Below are positions 45,345-53,396 of a DNA stretch of 64,000 bases, one piece after another. How positions within the stretch are numbered: position 1 is the stretch's first letter; every line of letters begins with the position of its first letter. Under the pieces are notes generated by a model. The model was not told the DNA's origin. It made no database searches and saw only the letters and a list, made by a program, of their open reading frames with translations. Origin of the DNA: Leptodesmis sichuanensis A121 (lineage in GTDB: Bacteria; Cyanobacteriota; Cyanobacteriia; Leptolyngbyales; Leptolyngbyaceae); contig NZ_CP075171.1 in the NCBI RefSeq assembly GCF_021379005.1, positions 3,596,001 through 3,660,000 on the forward strand, read 5' to 3'. A program made the position numbers and the translations under genes.

Positions 45345-45967
45345 AACTGAAACGAACCCCGCTCATTTTATTGGCGATCGCCACCCTATTTGGCCTCGGC
45401 GTGTACCTCCATGAGAGCCAGCAAGCCTCCCAACAGCAAGCAAGCCAGAACCAGGGGCAACCTCTCTTTACCTTTAAGGAAGAAGATGTGCAGGCATTTA
45501 CATTGAAAACGCCGCAACACACACTCGCCTTTACCAGAAGGGCCGCTTCCCCGGCTCCCCAAAAATCTTCCCCTCCCTCTCCTGGTCCTACTGCTGATGC
45601 ACCCGTCTGGCAAATGACGAATCCAAAAACGACCGCGGCCAGTAATGCATCCGTGGCTTACCTGTTAAACCTGTTAGCAACGGCGAAACGGGAGAAAACG
45701 TTAACAGTTCCCACTGCGAAGCAAGCCGAACTCGGATTTGATAACCCTCTGGCGATCGTGGATGTGACATTGAAGGATCAAAAAACTCATCGTTTGGTGT
45801 TGGGTAATCCCGATTTCAACCGCAGCTACCTGTATGCCCAGGTAGATCCGCCTGAGAAACCCCAACCGGAGTTGTCAGTGTCCCTCGTGACCATGGATTT
45901 TGAGAATGCGGTCAAACGCCCTGTACCGGAGTGGGAAGGACAACCCAAAATAGGTAGCCAAAATTAA
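45341..45967 (+). CDS. DUF4340 family membrane-anchored protein
   Basis: The 208-residue protein starts MKLKRTPLILLAIATLFGLG, one membrane helix. DUF4340 motifs follow: LFTFKEEDVQAFTLKTP, PVWQMTNPKTTAASNASVAY, LLNLLATAKREKTL and HRLVLGNPDFNRSYLYAQVD. DUF4340 proteins are often beside gliding or ABC-2 export genes. Here it is translationally coupled to the DUF3370 gene, suggesting a joint envelope role. Confidence 0.85.
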   Translation: MKLKRTPLILLAIATLFGLGVYLHESQQASQQQASQNQGQPLFTFKEEDVQAFTLKTPQHTLAFTRRAASPAPQKSSPPSPGPTADAPVWQMTNPKTTAASNASVAYLLNLLATAKREKTLTVPTAKQAELGFDNPLAIVDVTLKDQKTHRLVLGNPDFNRSYLYAQVDPPEKPQPELSVSLVTMDFENAVKRPVPEWEGQPKIGSQN

Positions 45968-46252
45968 AAGATGTGTTAGGCGCAATCGTGCCTGGGACTA
46001 CTTCCAAGCCCACCTGGCCTTGCTCATGGCCAACCTTTAATGTGCCGATTCAGTAGTATGGGTTTAAACTCGAATGCCGCGTTCCTACCATTTAAATCAG
46101 AAAGAGCGCCGACGACTGTCCGTGTTTCGTCTCGGCGCTCTCGCTGGTTCGCTCCTCACACATCTAGAATATATCCGACCGTCACAGGTTTGTCACCCCT
46201 TTGCCACATCAGAAAAAGTTATAGGGTTTAGGGATAAATACCTGCAATCCGA
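45968..46252. other. Intergenic region with a strong hairpin
   Basis: AGAGCGCCGA (46103-46112) pairs with TCGGCGCTCT (46132-46141) around a 19 nt loop. It may be a terminator for either convergent gene. Only short spurious frames are present. Confidence 0.45.
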
Positions 46253-47650
46253 TCAACGGCATGCGACCTGCCAAACTTTATTCTTTTGTTGAACTTTCAG
46301 CGCCTTGCAGGAAGTGAGGAAATTAAGGAACTTCTTGTTCACTTGTAGCTGCTTAAGGACAGTAGTAACGGGTTGCTGGTAGCGTTTATGAAAATGGCTA
46401 CCTACGATCGAAATATCGACAAATCCTTCCGCAACACCTACGGTGGCCTCTTTCACAATCTGCACTAATGCTGCTTCTAGCTCCATCGCCTGCTTGAACG
46501 GCTTGGCTGCGTTAACCTTGGTTGTGTTTGGAGAATTAGCGACTGGGGTAGCCTGCTCCTGAGCCTCTGATCTGGTTACAACTGGATTTGGCACAGCGCC
46601 ACCAGCCACCTGAAACAGGCTGATATAGATCTCCTGGTGATCAGGAGGTTGGTGTACGGCAAAGTCTCCCGGTCGATCGAGAAATAAATCCCTCGCTTTC
46701 TTACCCGGACTGTGGGTGGTAACAGCCTGACTGATAGTGAATTCGTTCTGTTTGTGAAACAGTTGCGAAATTCTGGAGAGTGGAATCCATGCCTGTCCAC
46801 TCTGTTGTTGCTCAGAGCGGATCAGTTCTTTCAATTGAGCGATACAGATTTCCAGAGGTGGAATGGCAGGTGAATTGGGTCGTCTCCGAGTTTCGTTGGT
46901 ATGGCTATTAAAGATGGTGACACTGCCGTCTTGCTCCTTCCGCACCTGATAGACGACCAATCCTCGTTGCCGCAATTTGGTACAAAGGCTGGTCATTACC
47001 TGATCGGACGAACAAACCAGGATTTCCTTCGCTAACGGATAGTGTTCATGAATGGATGAGCCGATCGCGATCATCTTGCCATCGGCCATATCCTTGCCTC
47101 CCGGCACATGCATCAGGTCGTAATGGCGATTATGAAACTCCAAATCCTTCTTGCCTAAGCTGCGCCAGTTAGCAAAGGCAATTTTGACCTGGAGCGGACA
47201 GGTACAACTTTCTGCCAGAAATCTTTCTGTGGCTACATCCAGTTGAAAATTCTCAGCATCCAGGAGCAGCAGGGCGATCGCATCCGCAGGTCGCTCCTCT
47301 GGAGGCACCGGTAGGCTGGCAGTCGAATCGGGTGGTGGTGGTGAGTCGGACGGCAAGCCCATGATTTGAGAAATCTCAGTGATCAGTGTGGCAAAGTCAG
47401 CGGTTTGGAAAAAGTCAGGTGTAAATAGACTGCGTAATGTAGCTTCAACTTCAGCCACTACAGCCTGTCCATCGGGTAGTTTACTGAGCCTGGTAGAAAG
47501 CCTGTCTGTGAAGGTGGCTTGGTGGCCTGGTTGTTGTAAGGGCAGCGATCGGTACTTCTCATTCAGAAACTCTGGGTGTTGCTGTTGCACGGAGGCGATC
47601 GCTTGATAAACGGTCAGACAAACTTGGCGAACGGTTTCTACACTGGTCAC
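46253..47650 (-). CDS. NYN-domain protein with OST-HTH-like repeats
   Basis: The 465-residue protein has a helical N-terminus, then a NYN (PIN-like nuclease) domain: IALLLLDAENFQLD near 127 with the first acidic site, FHNRHYDLMHVPGGKDMAD and KEILVCSSDQVMTSL. Two OST-HTH/LOTUS-like units follow: WIPLSRISQLFHKQ near 283 and VDISIVGSHFHKRYQQP near 405. The family cuts or binds RNA. No RNA target is known here. Confidence 0.75.
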   Translation of the reverse strand: MTSVETVRQVCLTVYQAIASVQQQHPEFLNEKYRSLPLQQPGHQATFTDRLSTRLSKLPDGQAVVAEVEATLRSLFTPDFFQTADFATLITEISQIMGLPSDSPPPPDSTASLPVPPEERPADAIALLLLDAENFQLDVATERFLAESCTCPLQVKIAFANWRSLGKKDLEFHNRHYDLMHVPGGKDMADGKMIAIGSSIHEHYPLAKEILVCSSDQVMTSLCTKLRQRGLVVYQVRKEQDGSVTIFNSHTNETRRRPNSPAIPPLEICIAQLKELIRSEQQQSGQAWIPLSRISQLFHKQNEFTISQAVTTHSPGKKARDLFLDRPGDFAVHQPPDHQEIYISLFQVAGGAVPNPVVTRSEAQEQATPVANSPNTTKVNAAKPFKQAMELEAALVQIVKEATVGVAEGFVDISIVGSHFHKRYQQPVTTVLKQLQVNKKFLNFLTSCKALKVQQKNKVWQVACR

Positions 47651-47771
47651 GATGGCAGGCTTCTGTTAGACAACAAAGGATGACTTCTGCTACAGCAATA
47701 AATCGAATAGTTACGAATATCGCTGTTGCAGTAACAATGGCTAATGGACTCAGGGACTGGTAGAGGCAATC

Positions 47772-47842
47772 TAAACCAAGTCGAGTAGAGAATGGTCGTT
47801 TTCCGATCAGAGAAACTCCGGTTCTGGACTTAGACAAGGTTT
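47772..47842 (-). repeat. Hairpin repeat A, copy 6 (inverted)
   Basis: TAAACCAAGTCGAGTAGAG to GGACTTAGACAAGGTTTA. Its arms are worn, with CGAG for CCAG. Confidence 0.85.
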
Positions 47843-47896
47843 ATGTACCAAATTACCCTCAAAAAAGCGGGAAGCTAACTTAAACATCTAATGGGT

Positions 47897-48025
47897 GCAT
47901 GTCACTTGTGCCCTCACCCTAAATCCCTCTCCCAAATTGGGAGAGGGACTTTGAGATGGCTCGGCTCCCCTTCTCCCAGGTTGGGAGAAGGATCTGGGAG
48001 ATGAGGGCCTGCAAAGGTGACATGC
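47897..48025 (-). repeat. 129-bp two-hairpin MITE, copy 2 (inverted)
   Basis: GCATGTCACTTGTGC and GCAAAGGTGACATGC are terminal repeats. The internal CTCTCCCAAATTGGGAGAG and CTTCTCCCAGG hairpins are as in the copy at 34821. Both copies are the same length. Confidence 0.85.
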
Positions 48026-48235
48026 TCTCCATCTAATTGAAAGCACAGCCAGGATTTCATTTTTAGTTTTTAGAGAAATACTTGTGAAAAGTAAGGGCCA
48101 TTATTGGGTTAGCAAGAAGTCCAGCCAAGGGTTTAAGGGCTATCCTGTTGTCCTCAATGCCCTTTCTGGGCGAAGTAACCCTTAAAGCCCCCATCTCACC
48201 GCATAATGAGAACAGATGCTTTACAGTTCTTCATC

Positions 48236-49747
48236 ATGGCGAGAGATCTTCGGGGCTTTATTAACTTATTGGAACAGCGGGGACAATTGCGGCGCATCAA
48301 AGCGTTAGTAGATCCCTATTTAGAAATTGCCGAAATCTCTAACCGGGTGTTGCAAAGTGGTGGGCCAGCTTTGCTGTTTGAAAATGTGCAAGGCTCTCCC
48401 TATCCCGTTGCCATTAACCTGATGGGCACGGTGGAGCGTGTGTGCTGGGCGATGAATATGGAACGTCCGGAGGAACTGGAAACTTTGGGACAGAAATTAG
48501 CCCTCCTGTATCAACCCCGTCCCCCCAAAAAGTTTTCTCAAGCGATCGAACTGGGCAAAGCTTTGTTTGATGTGATCAAGGCCAAACCCGATCGCGATCT
48601 GTTTCCGGCCTGTCAGCAAGTAGTCCTGAAAGATGATCAGGTGGATCTGACGCAGTTGCCACTATTGCACGTTTATCCCGGTGATGCAGCCAAGGTGATC
48701 ACGTTGGGATTGATGATTACCAAGGATCCGGAAAACAAGACGGTGAATGTGGGAGTCTACCGTCTGCAATTGCAATCGAAAAATACGATGACGGTGCAGT
48801 GGTTGTCTGTCCGGGGAGCGACTCGCCATTTACGGAAAGCCGCAGAACGGGGACAAAAGCTGGAAGTAGCGATCGCGATCGGGGTCGATCCCCTGATCAT
48901 CATGGCCGCTGCCACTCCCCTACCTGTCGATCTCTCAGAATGGCTGTTTGCTGGATTGTACGGGGGTTCCGGCTTACATCTGGCAAAATGCAAAACTGTC
49001 GATCTAGAAGTACCCGCCCAATCAGAGTTTGTGCTGGAAGGGACGATTACGCCAGGTGATGTGGCCGTAGATGGGCCAGCCGGAGATCACATGGGCTATT
49101 ACGGAGGTGTGAACGAACAGGCTCCTCTGCTCCGCTTCCACTGCATCACCCATCGCAAAGATCCGATTTATCTGACAACCTTCAGCGGTCGGCCTCCCAA
49201 GGAAGATGCAATGATGGCGATCGCCCTCAACCGCATCTACACTCCCATCCTGCGGCAACAGGTGCCTGAAATCCGGGATTTCTTTTTACCCATGGAAGGA
49301 CTGTCCTATAAGGTAGCGGTGATTTCCATTGAAAAAGCCTACCCTGGTCAGGCACGACGGGCAGCCCTGGCCTTCTGGAGTGCGTTACCCCAGTTCAACT
49401 ACACCAAATTTGTCGTAGTAGTAGACAAAGACATTAATATTCGAGATCCACGTCAGGTGGTCTGGGCGATTACCTCGAAAGTGGATCCGGCACGGGATGT
49501 GTTCATCCTGGAAAACAATCCCTTTGATTCTCTGGACTTTGCCACGGAAAAGCCGGGATTGGGAAGCCGCATGGGAATTGATGCCACTACAAAACTCTAT
49601 CCAGAAAGCGATCGCCCCTGGGGAGAAACCCTCAAATCTGATCCCGATGTGGCAGCACTGTGCGATCGACGTTGGGCAGAGTATGGTTTGGCTGACCTGA
49701 AGCTAGACGAGGTAAACCCCCATCTTTTTGGTTATGACGTGAAGTAA
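48236..49747 (+). CDS. ubiD: UbiD-family decarboxylase
   Basis: UbiD uses prenylated FMN to remove CO2 from 4-hydroxybenzoate-type rings; in cyanobacteria it is linked to plastoquinone synthesis. From ATG 48236 (MARDLRGFINLLEQRG) it has 503 residues. ATG 48206 adds ten. PALLFENVQGSPYPVAINLMG, EFVLEGTITPGDVAVDGPAGDHMGYY split as EFVLEG and GPAGDHMGYYGG, and DKDINIRDPRQVVWAI hold the metal and cofactor-binding residues. ubiX is not in view. Confidence 0.93.
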   Translation: MARDLRGFINLLEQRGQLRRIKALVDPYLEIAEISNRVLQSGGPALLFENVQGSPYPVAINLMGTVERVCWAMNMERPEELETLGQKLALLYQPRPPKKFSQAIELGKALFDVIKAKPDRDLFPACQQVVLKDDQVDLTQLPLLHVYPGDAAKVITLGLMITKDPENKTVNVGVYRLQLQSKNTMTVQWLSVRGATRHLRKAAERGQKLEVAIAIGVDPLIIMAAATPLPVDLSEWLFAGLYGGSGLHLAKCKTVDLEVPAQSEFVLEGTITPGDVAVDGPAGDHMGYYGGVNEQAPLLRFHCITHRKDPIYLTTFSGRPPKEDAMMAIALNRIYTPILRQQVPEIRDFFLPMEGLSYKVAVISIEKAYPGQARRAALAFWSALPQFNYTKFVVVVDKDINIRDPRQVVWAITSKVDPARDVFILENNPFDSLDFATEKPGLGSRMGIDATTKLYPESDRPWGETLKSDPDVAALCDRRWAEYGLADLKLDEVNPHLFGYDVK

Positions 49748-49778
49748 GGGATTAAGCAGGACACCATAGAGCTATTTT

Positions 49779-50609
49779 TTATAGTAAAAACTGCTCGATT
49801 GCCGCTACGACTCCATCCTCTTCAACGGTCGGAGCCACCCAGTCGGCCATTGCTTTTACGCCATCGGGAGCATTTCCCATGGCCACTCCAATCCCAGCGT
49901 ATTGAATCATTTCCACATCATTGAAGTTATCGCCGATCGTCATCACGTTTTCGGGCTTCAGTCCCAGATACTCCTCGGCCAGATATTGCACGGCTGTTCC
50001 TTTGTTGACTAAAGGATTCGTTGCCTCAAAGAAAGTGGCTACAGACGTGGTCAGATAAAGTTCGGCAGGTTCATAACGTTGTCGCAGGGTGTTCAGCGTA
50101 TGACTGATCAAATCAGAGTCATCACATAAAGCCAGAATTTTCGTTGGTTCAGTGTCCAGTACCGATCGCAAATCCCCGACTGCGATCGCCGTAACACTGG
50201 AGCGATCGACATAGGCTTCTGTTTCAGGGGTAATTTCCCGCACATAAAGCTGGTCATTGATATAGAAGTGAACGGACAGTTGGGAGCGTAATTCTGGCTG
50301 CTCAAAGTAATCCAATAATTGCAGAGCAGAAGACTTGGGGACTGTCCAGTGACGATGTACCGTTCCTGTTGCCGGATCTTTGATCAAGCCTCCCTGGTAG
50401 GTCATTAAAGGTAGGGTTGCTCCCAGATCTTTGTAAAACCGAAGTGCGGAACGATACATCCGTCCGGTAGCGATCGCCACCTGAACACCTTGGGCCTGGA
50501 CAGCCTGAACAGCCTGTTTAACGGCCTGATTAATTTCATTCGTAGCCCCGACGATCGTGCCGTCGATGTCTAGTACCAGAAGTTTAATGTCTGAAGGAGA
50601 GTGTTGCAT
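49779..50609 (-). CDS. HAD-family hydrolase, Cof type
   Basis: From ATG 50609 (MQHSPSDIKLLVLDIDGT) the protein has 276 residues. The longer frame to 50666 is repeat-derived. HAD motifs are LVLDIDGTIVG (I), IATGRMYRS (II), a Lys near 215 (NKGTAVQYL) and MTIGDNFNDVEMI (IV). The C2-type cap lies between 85 and 190. Substrates of Cof enzymes include sugar and flavin phosphates. Not determined here. Confidence 0.9.
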   Translation of the reverse strand: MQHSPSDIKLLVLDIDGTIVGATNEINQAVKQAVQAVQAQGVQVAIATGRMYRSALRFYKDLGATLPLMTYQGGLIKDPATGTVHRHWTVPKSSALQLLDYFEQPELRSQLSVHFYINDQLYVREITPETEAYVDRSSVTAIAVGDLRSVLDTEPTKILALCDDSDLISHTLNTLRQRYEPAELYLTTSVATFFEATNPLVNKGTAVQYLAEEYLGLKPENVMTIGDNFNDVEMIQYAGIGVAMGNAPDGVKAMADWVAPTVEEDGVVAAIEQFLL

Positions 50610-50677
50610 GGAGGGATTGGGGATTGGGGATCGGGAATCAGGAATTGGGGGCATGGGATCATCCACTATCTACTAAG

Positions 50678-51586
50678 TTATGGGCGTTCGTGAAGGAACC
50701 AGCGATTGACGGTCAAGAGCGATCGAGCATGGTCGCGCAGGCAAACTCCAGGAAGGATGGTGGTGCATTCGGCCAGGGCTGCTTGTTCCCAGGCAAGTTG
50801 AAAGGCTGCTTCTAGGGTAGTTGGTGGTCGGCCCACATTGAACTGCAGCATGGTTCCGTAATGGCATACCAACTCTGCCCCGTATTGTTGCTGCCATTTC
50901 TTTAAAAAGCCCATCGCTACGGCAGTCCCTGCAGAACAAGCGCCGAACCAGTGGAGATAAGCTAGACATTCCCAGCTATATTCAGTAGGTAACAGGAGCA
51001 AGGGGATCTGGGAACTGTCGGGTTCAAACCAATCAAGATAGCGAGTGTCTGGAGGGGCGATCGCAGCCTCGCCAAAATTTTGTAGTTCCCAATTCAGTAA
51101 CCACCGCTCCAGATCGACGTGGGACTGGATTGTACCGTCCTGAATCAATGCCTCTATTTGTGAACGGTCAGGACAGGAGCCAAAGCGATCGTGAACAGTT
51201 GCTAAGGAAAAATCTATACCATCTTCTAAATACTCTGCCCTTGAAGCTTGGCGGGCTACTAAAAAAGCCTCCAAATCTGCTGTTGGCGCACTAGCAAGGA
51301 TGGCTTCCGGTGCCGAGGCGGATAACTTACCGCCGTCAACTTCTTCTCGATAGTAAAACCGAGAGAAGAAATCATCTGATCCCCATCCTTCACTTAAAAC
51401 CGGATAGCGCCCAGTCTCCTTGAGTAGCGATCGCAGCAGATACCAGGCATTGAGAGCATTGACCTGAGCAATCTCCAGAAGAAATGCCCATTGATTAGAC
51501 TCAGGGATTTCGAGTTGGCGAATGGATTGACCGTCTAGAAAGCTTCCCTGTAGACGTTGGGAGATAGCGTCAATAGTGTTGAGCAT
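50678..51586 (-). CDS. DUF4253 family protein
   Basis: The 302-residue protein has a helical first half (AFLLEIAQVNALNAWYLLRS). The C-terminal DUF4253 domain is LLPTEYSWECLAYLHWFGA, FLKKWQQQYGAELVCHYGTM, FQLAWEQ and TVNRWFLHERP. The family has no known activity. The gene lies 11-90 bp from its neighbours on the same strand as HAD and Mo-nitro_C genes. Confidence 0.75.
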   Translation of the reverse strand: MLNTIDAISQRLQGSFLDGQSIRQLEIPESNQWAFLLEIAQVNALNAWYLLRSLLKETGRYPVLSEGWGSDDFFSRFYYREEVDGGKLSASAPEAILASAPTADLEAFLVARQASRAEYLEDGIDFSLATVHDRFGSCPDRSQIEALIQDGTIQSHVDLERWLLNWELQNFGEAAIAPPDTRYLDWFEPDSSQIPLLLLPTEYSWECLAYLHWFGACSAGTAVAMGFLKKWQQQYGAELVCHYGTMLQFNVGRPPTTLEAAFQLAWEQAALAECTTILPGVCLRDHARSLLTVNRWFLHERP

Positions 51587-51669
51587 TACTGTAGGGATCT
51601 CAACAGAGGGGCCTTGATTGCAGGGAAGGCTAATCCGGAGCGGATTCAGTCAACAAATTTAATACTGAA

Positions 51670-52041
51670 TTAACAATAAGGAGTAATGTCCTCGCCACAC
51701 TCATCTGCCAGATAGCAGAGCGATCGAAAGCGCAGAGCGACCAGTTCCTCATAGAACGGGTTGAGCTTACACAGGGGTGGAATATGCACGATGGGTCGTC
51801 CAAACAGAGAAATGGTTCGTTCAAAGGGGCATTGAGCCGGGATCAACGAACAGAAGGTACGAGCCATCTGGGGATCGTTGACCTCAATGTTGTTTAACCA
51901 CTCACGAATGGGATGCAGCGGTGCGAATTGAATTTTAGACTTGTGAGATTTTCCATCCGTCTCAGGCATCGCGACTTCGGAGGCAACCCAGATAAGACGG
52001 GCATCTTGAGGAGGTTCGGTCGTATAGTGAGAGCTTTCCAT
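51670..52041 (-). CDS. Mo-dependent nitrogenase C-terminal-like protein
   Basis: From ATG 52041 (MESSHYTTEPPQDA) it has 123 residues. HPIREWLNNIEVNDPQMA, LIPAQCPFERTISLFGR, IPPLCKLNPFYEELVALRF and CYLADECGEDITPYC match the family, with five conserved cysteines. Despite the name, such proteins are found in many cyanobacteria outside nif clusters. The role is unknown. Confidence 0.88.
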   Translation of the reverse strand: MESSHYTTEPPQDARLIWVASEVAMPETDGKSHKSKIQFAPLHPIREWLNNIEVNDPQMARTFCSLIPAQCPFERTISLFGRPIVHIPPLCKLNPFYEELVALRFRSLCYLADECGEDITPYC

Positions 52042-52622
52042 AATAGTTTGTTTCCTCACTTGCGTCGGGGGGGTTCATTCACCATCAGCTACACCAGTTC
52101 AACAGGGATTCTCGGAAAGGTCGCTGATTTTGATGAGCCTCTACTAAGTACTTAACGAATCGGAAATGGTTTAATCAGGAAACCGTCAAGATAATATCAC
52201 CAATCCCTGATGCATTTGTCTATCCAATGGTTCCCGACGCAAATAAATTTTGAATGGGCAAAACCACTGAACTTCTGTAGAGACTACTCTTCCATTTTAG
52301 GAATAGAAATAGGGAAAATACGGGGGAAAACCGTAAATCCTGCTGTAGGGATAATAGGGCATTCCAGGGACTGAGACCACTTCCTTTAAATCTAAGCCTT
52401 TAGAAATATCTACTAAAAAATTTCAGGGTTATTTCTTGAAATTACGCTTATGATGAAGCCAATAATTTTAAGAATGAATGATCCCCATGTTCGTAATGAG
52501 TTCAGGTTAAGGGGATGTTGTTTCCTGGGGTTTTTCTTTTGAATTCATTCAGGCTCCCAGGAAAGTTTGGCTTGGAAACTAAAGCATGACTTATTGGTCA
52601 TCGTTTCCCCAGATAACCTGAA
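52042..52622. other. Intergenic region upstream of the TetR gene
   Basis: The region is AT-rich and holds no frame over 60 codons of interest. It includes the candidate operator at 52586-52601. Short stop-rich sequence dominates 52140-52560. Nothing else is recognised. Confidence 0.55.
52586..52601. promoter_or_regulatory. Candidate TetR operator
   Basis: ATGAC TTATTG GTCAT is a perfect 5-6-5 inverted repeat of 16 bp. It ends 21 bp before the ATG of the TetR gene, a typical position for autorepression. Confidence 0.5.
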
Positions 52623-53270
52623 ATGCCCCGTTCTTCAATCTCTACTTCTATGCGAACCTCTTATCCCCTATCTGCTTCAGAATCTGAAACCCGTACCCGC
52701 ATTCTCAAGTCGGCTTTACGGTTATTTTCTCGTCAGGGCTACGATGGCACGACGACTCGTGATCTGGCAGAAGCGGCGAATGTCGCTGAGGGCACCCTAT
52801 TTCGCCACTTCCCTAATAAGAAGGCGATTCTCGTTGAAGTTGCAACTCAGGGGTGGGTGGAGATTCTCACTGATCTGCTGACGGAATTAAGTGGCATGGA
52901 AAGTTACAAAGCGGTGGCTCAGGTGATGAAACGCCGCATGATGCATCTGCACGAGAATGCGGATATGTTGCGGGTGTGCTTTATGGAGGCCCAGTTTCAT
53001 CCTGATTTGCGGGATCACATTCAGACGGAAGTAGTTGCCAAAATGACCGATGTGGCTGAGGCATTTTTTCAAACGGCAATGGATCAGGGTATCTATCGGC
53101 CAATGGATGCCAAGATGGTAGCTCGTGTATTTTTAGGTATGTTTGCGATCGCGGGTTTCAGCCAGAGTACGATCATGCCCCCCGGGGCCGCCGCTACCGA
53201 AATGCAATCGATGGCGGAAGGGTTAGCCGACATTTTCCTGCATGGTGTCCTGGCCCGCCCTGAACCTTAA
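52623..53270 (+). CDS. TetR/AcrR-family transcriptional regulator
   Basis: The 215-residue protein has the TetR HTH at residues 22-70: SETRTRILKSALRLFSRQGY, TTRDLAEAANVAEGTLFRHF and PNKKAILVEV. The C-terminal ligand domain is helical (QVMKRRMMHLHENADML, HIQTEVVAKMTDVAEAF). It is a repressor of unknown ligand. The likely operator is immediately upstream. pepP lies downstream. Confidence 0.93.
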   Translation: MPRSSISTSMRTSYPLSASESETRTRILKSALRLFSRQGYDGTTTRDLAEAANVAEGTLFRHFPNKKAILVEVATQGWVEILTDLLTELSGMESYKAVAQVMKRRMMHLHENADMLRVCFMEAQFHPDLRDHIQTEVVAKMTDVAEAFFQTAMDQGIYRPMDAKMVARVFLGMFAIAGFSQSTIMPPGAAATEMQSMAEGLADIFLHGVLARPEP

Positions 53271-53278
53271 TCTAGAAT

Positions 53279-53353
53279 TAAACCAAGTCCAGCTAGGGAA
53301 CTGGAGTTTTCCTATAAGAGAAACTCCAGTTCTGGGCTTGGACAAGGTTTAAA
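53279..53353 (-). repeat. Hairpin repeat A, copy 7 (inverted)
   Basis: AACCAAGTCCAGCTAGGG to GGGCTTGGACAAGGTTTAA. It lies between the TetR and pepP genes. The loop has the CCTATAAGAG variant. Confidence 0.85.
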
Positions 53354-53396
53354 TTTGGGATCTTTGCCAGAATGGAAGTTGTCAGGAGGCAAGGGG

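Larger units (their letters stand above)
47651..48205. other. Intergenic region with two mobile repeats upstream of ubiD
   Basis: It contains hairpin repeat A at 47772-47842 and the inverted 129-bp MITE at 47897-48025. Near 48133 GGGTTTAAGGGC faces CCCTTAAAGCCC (48179-48190), an imperfect hairpin in the leader of the ubiD gene. No gene is seen. Confidence 0.6.
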
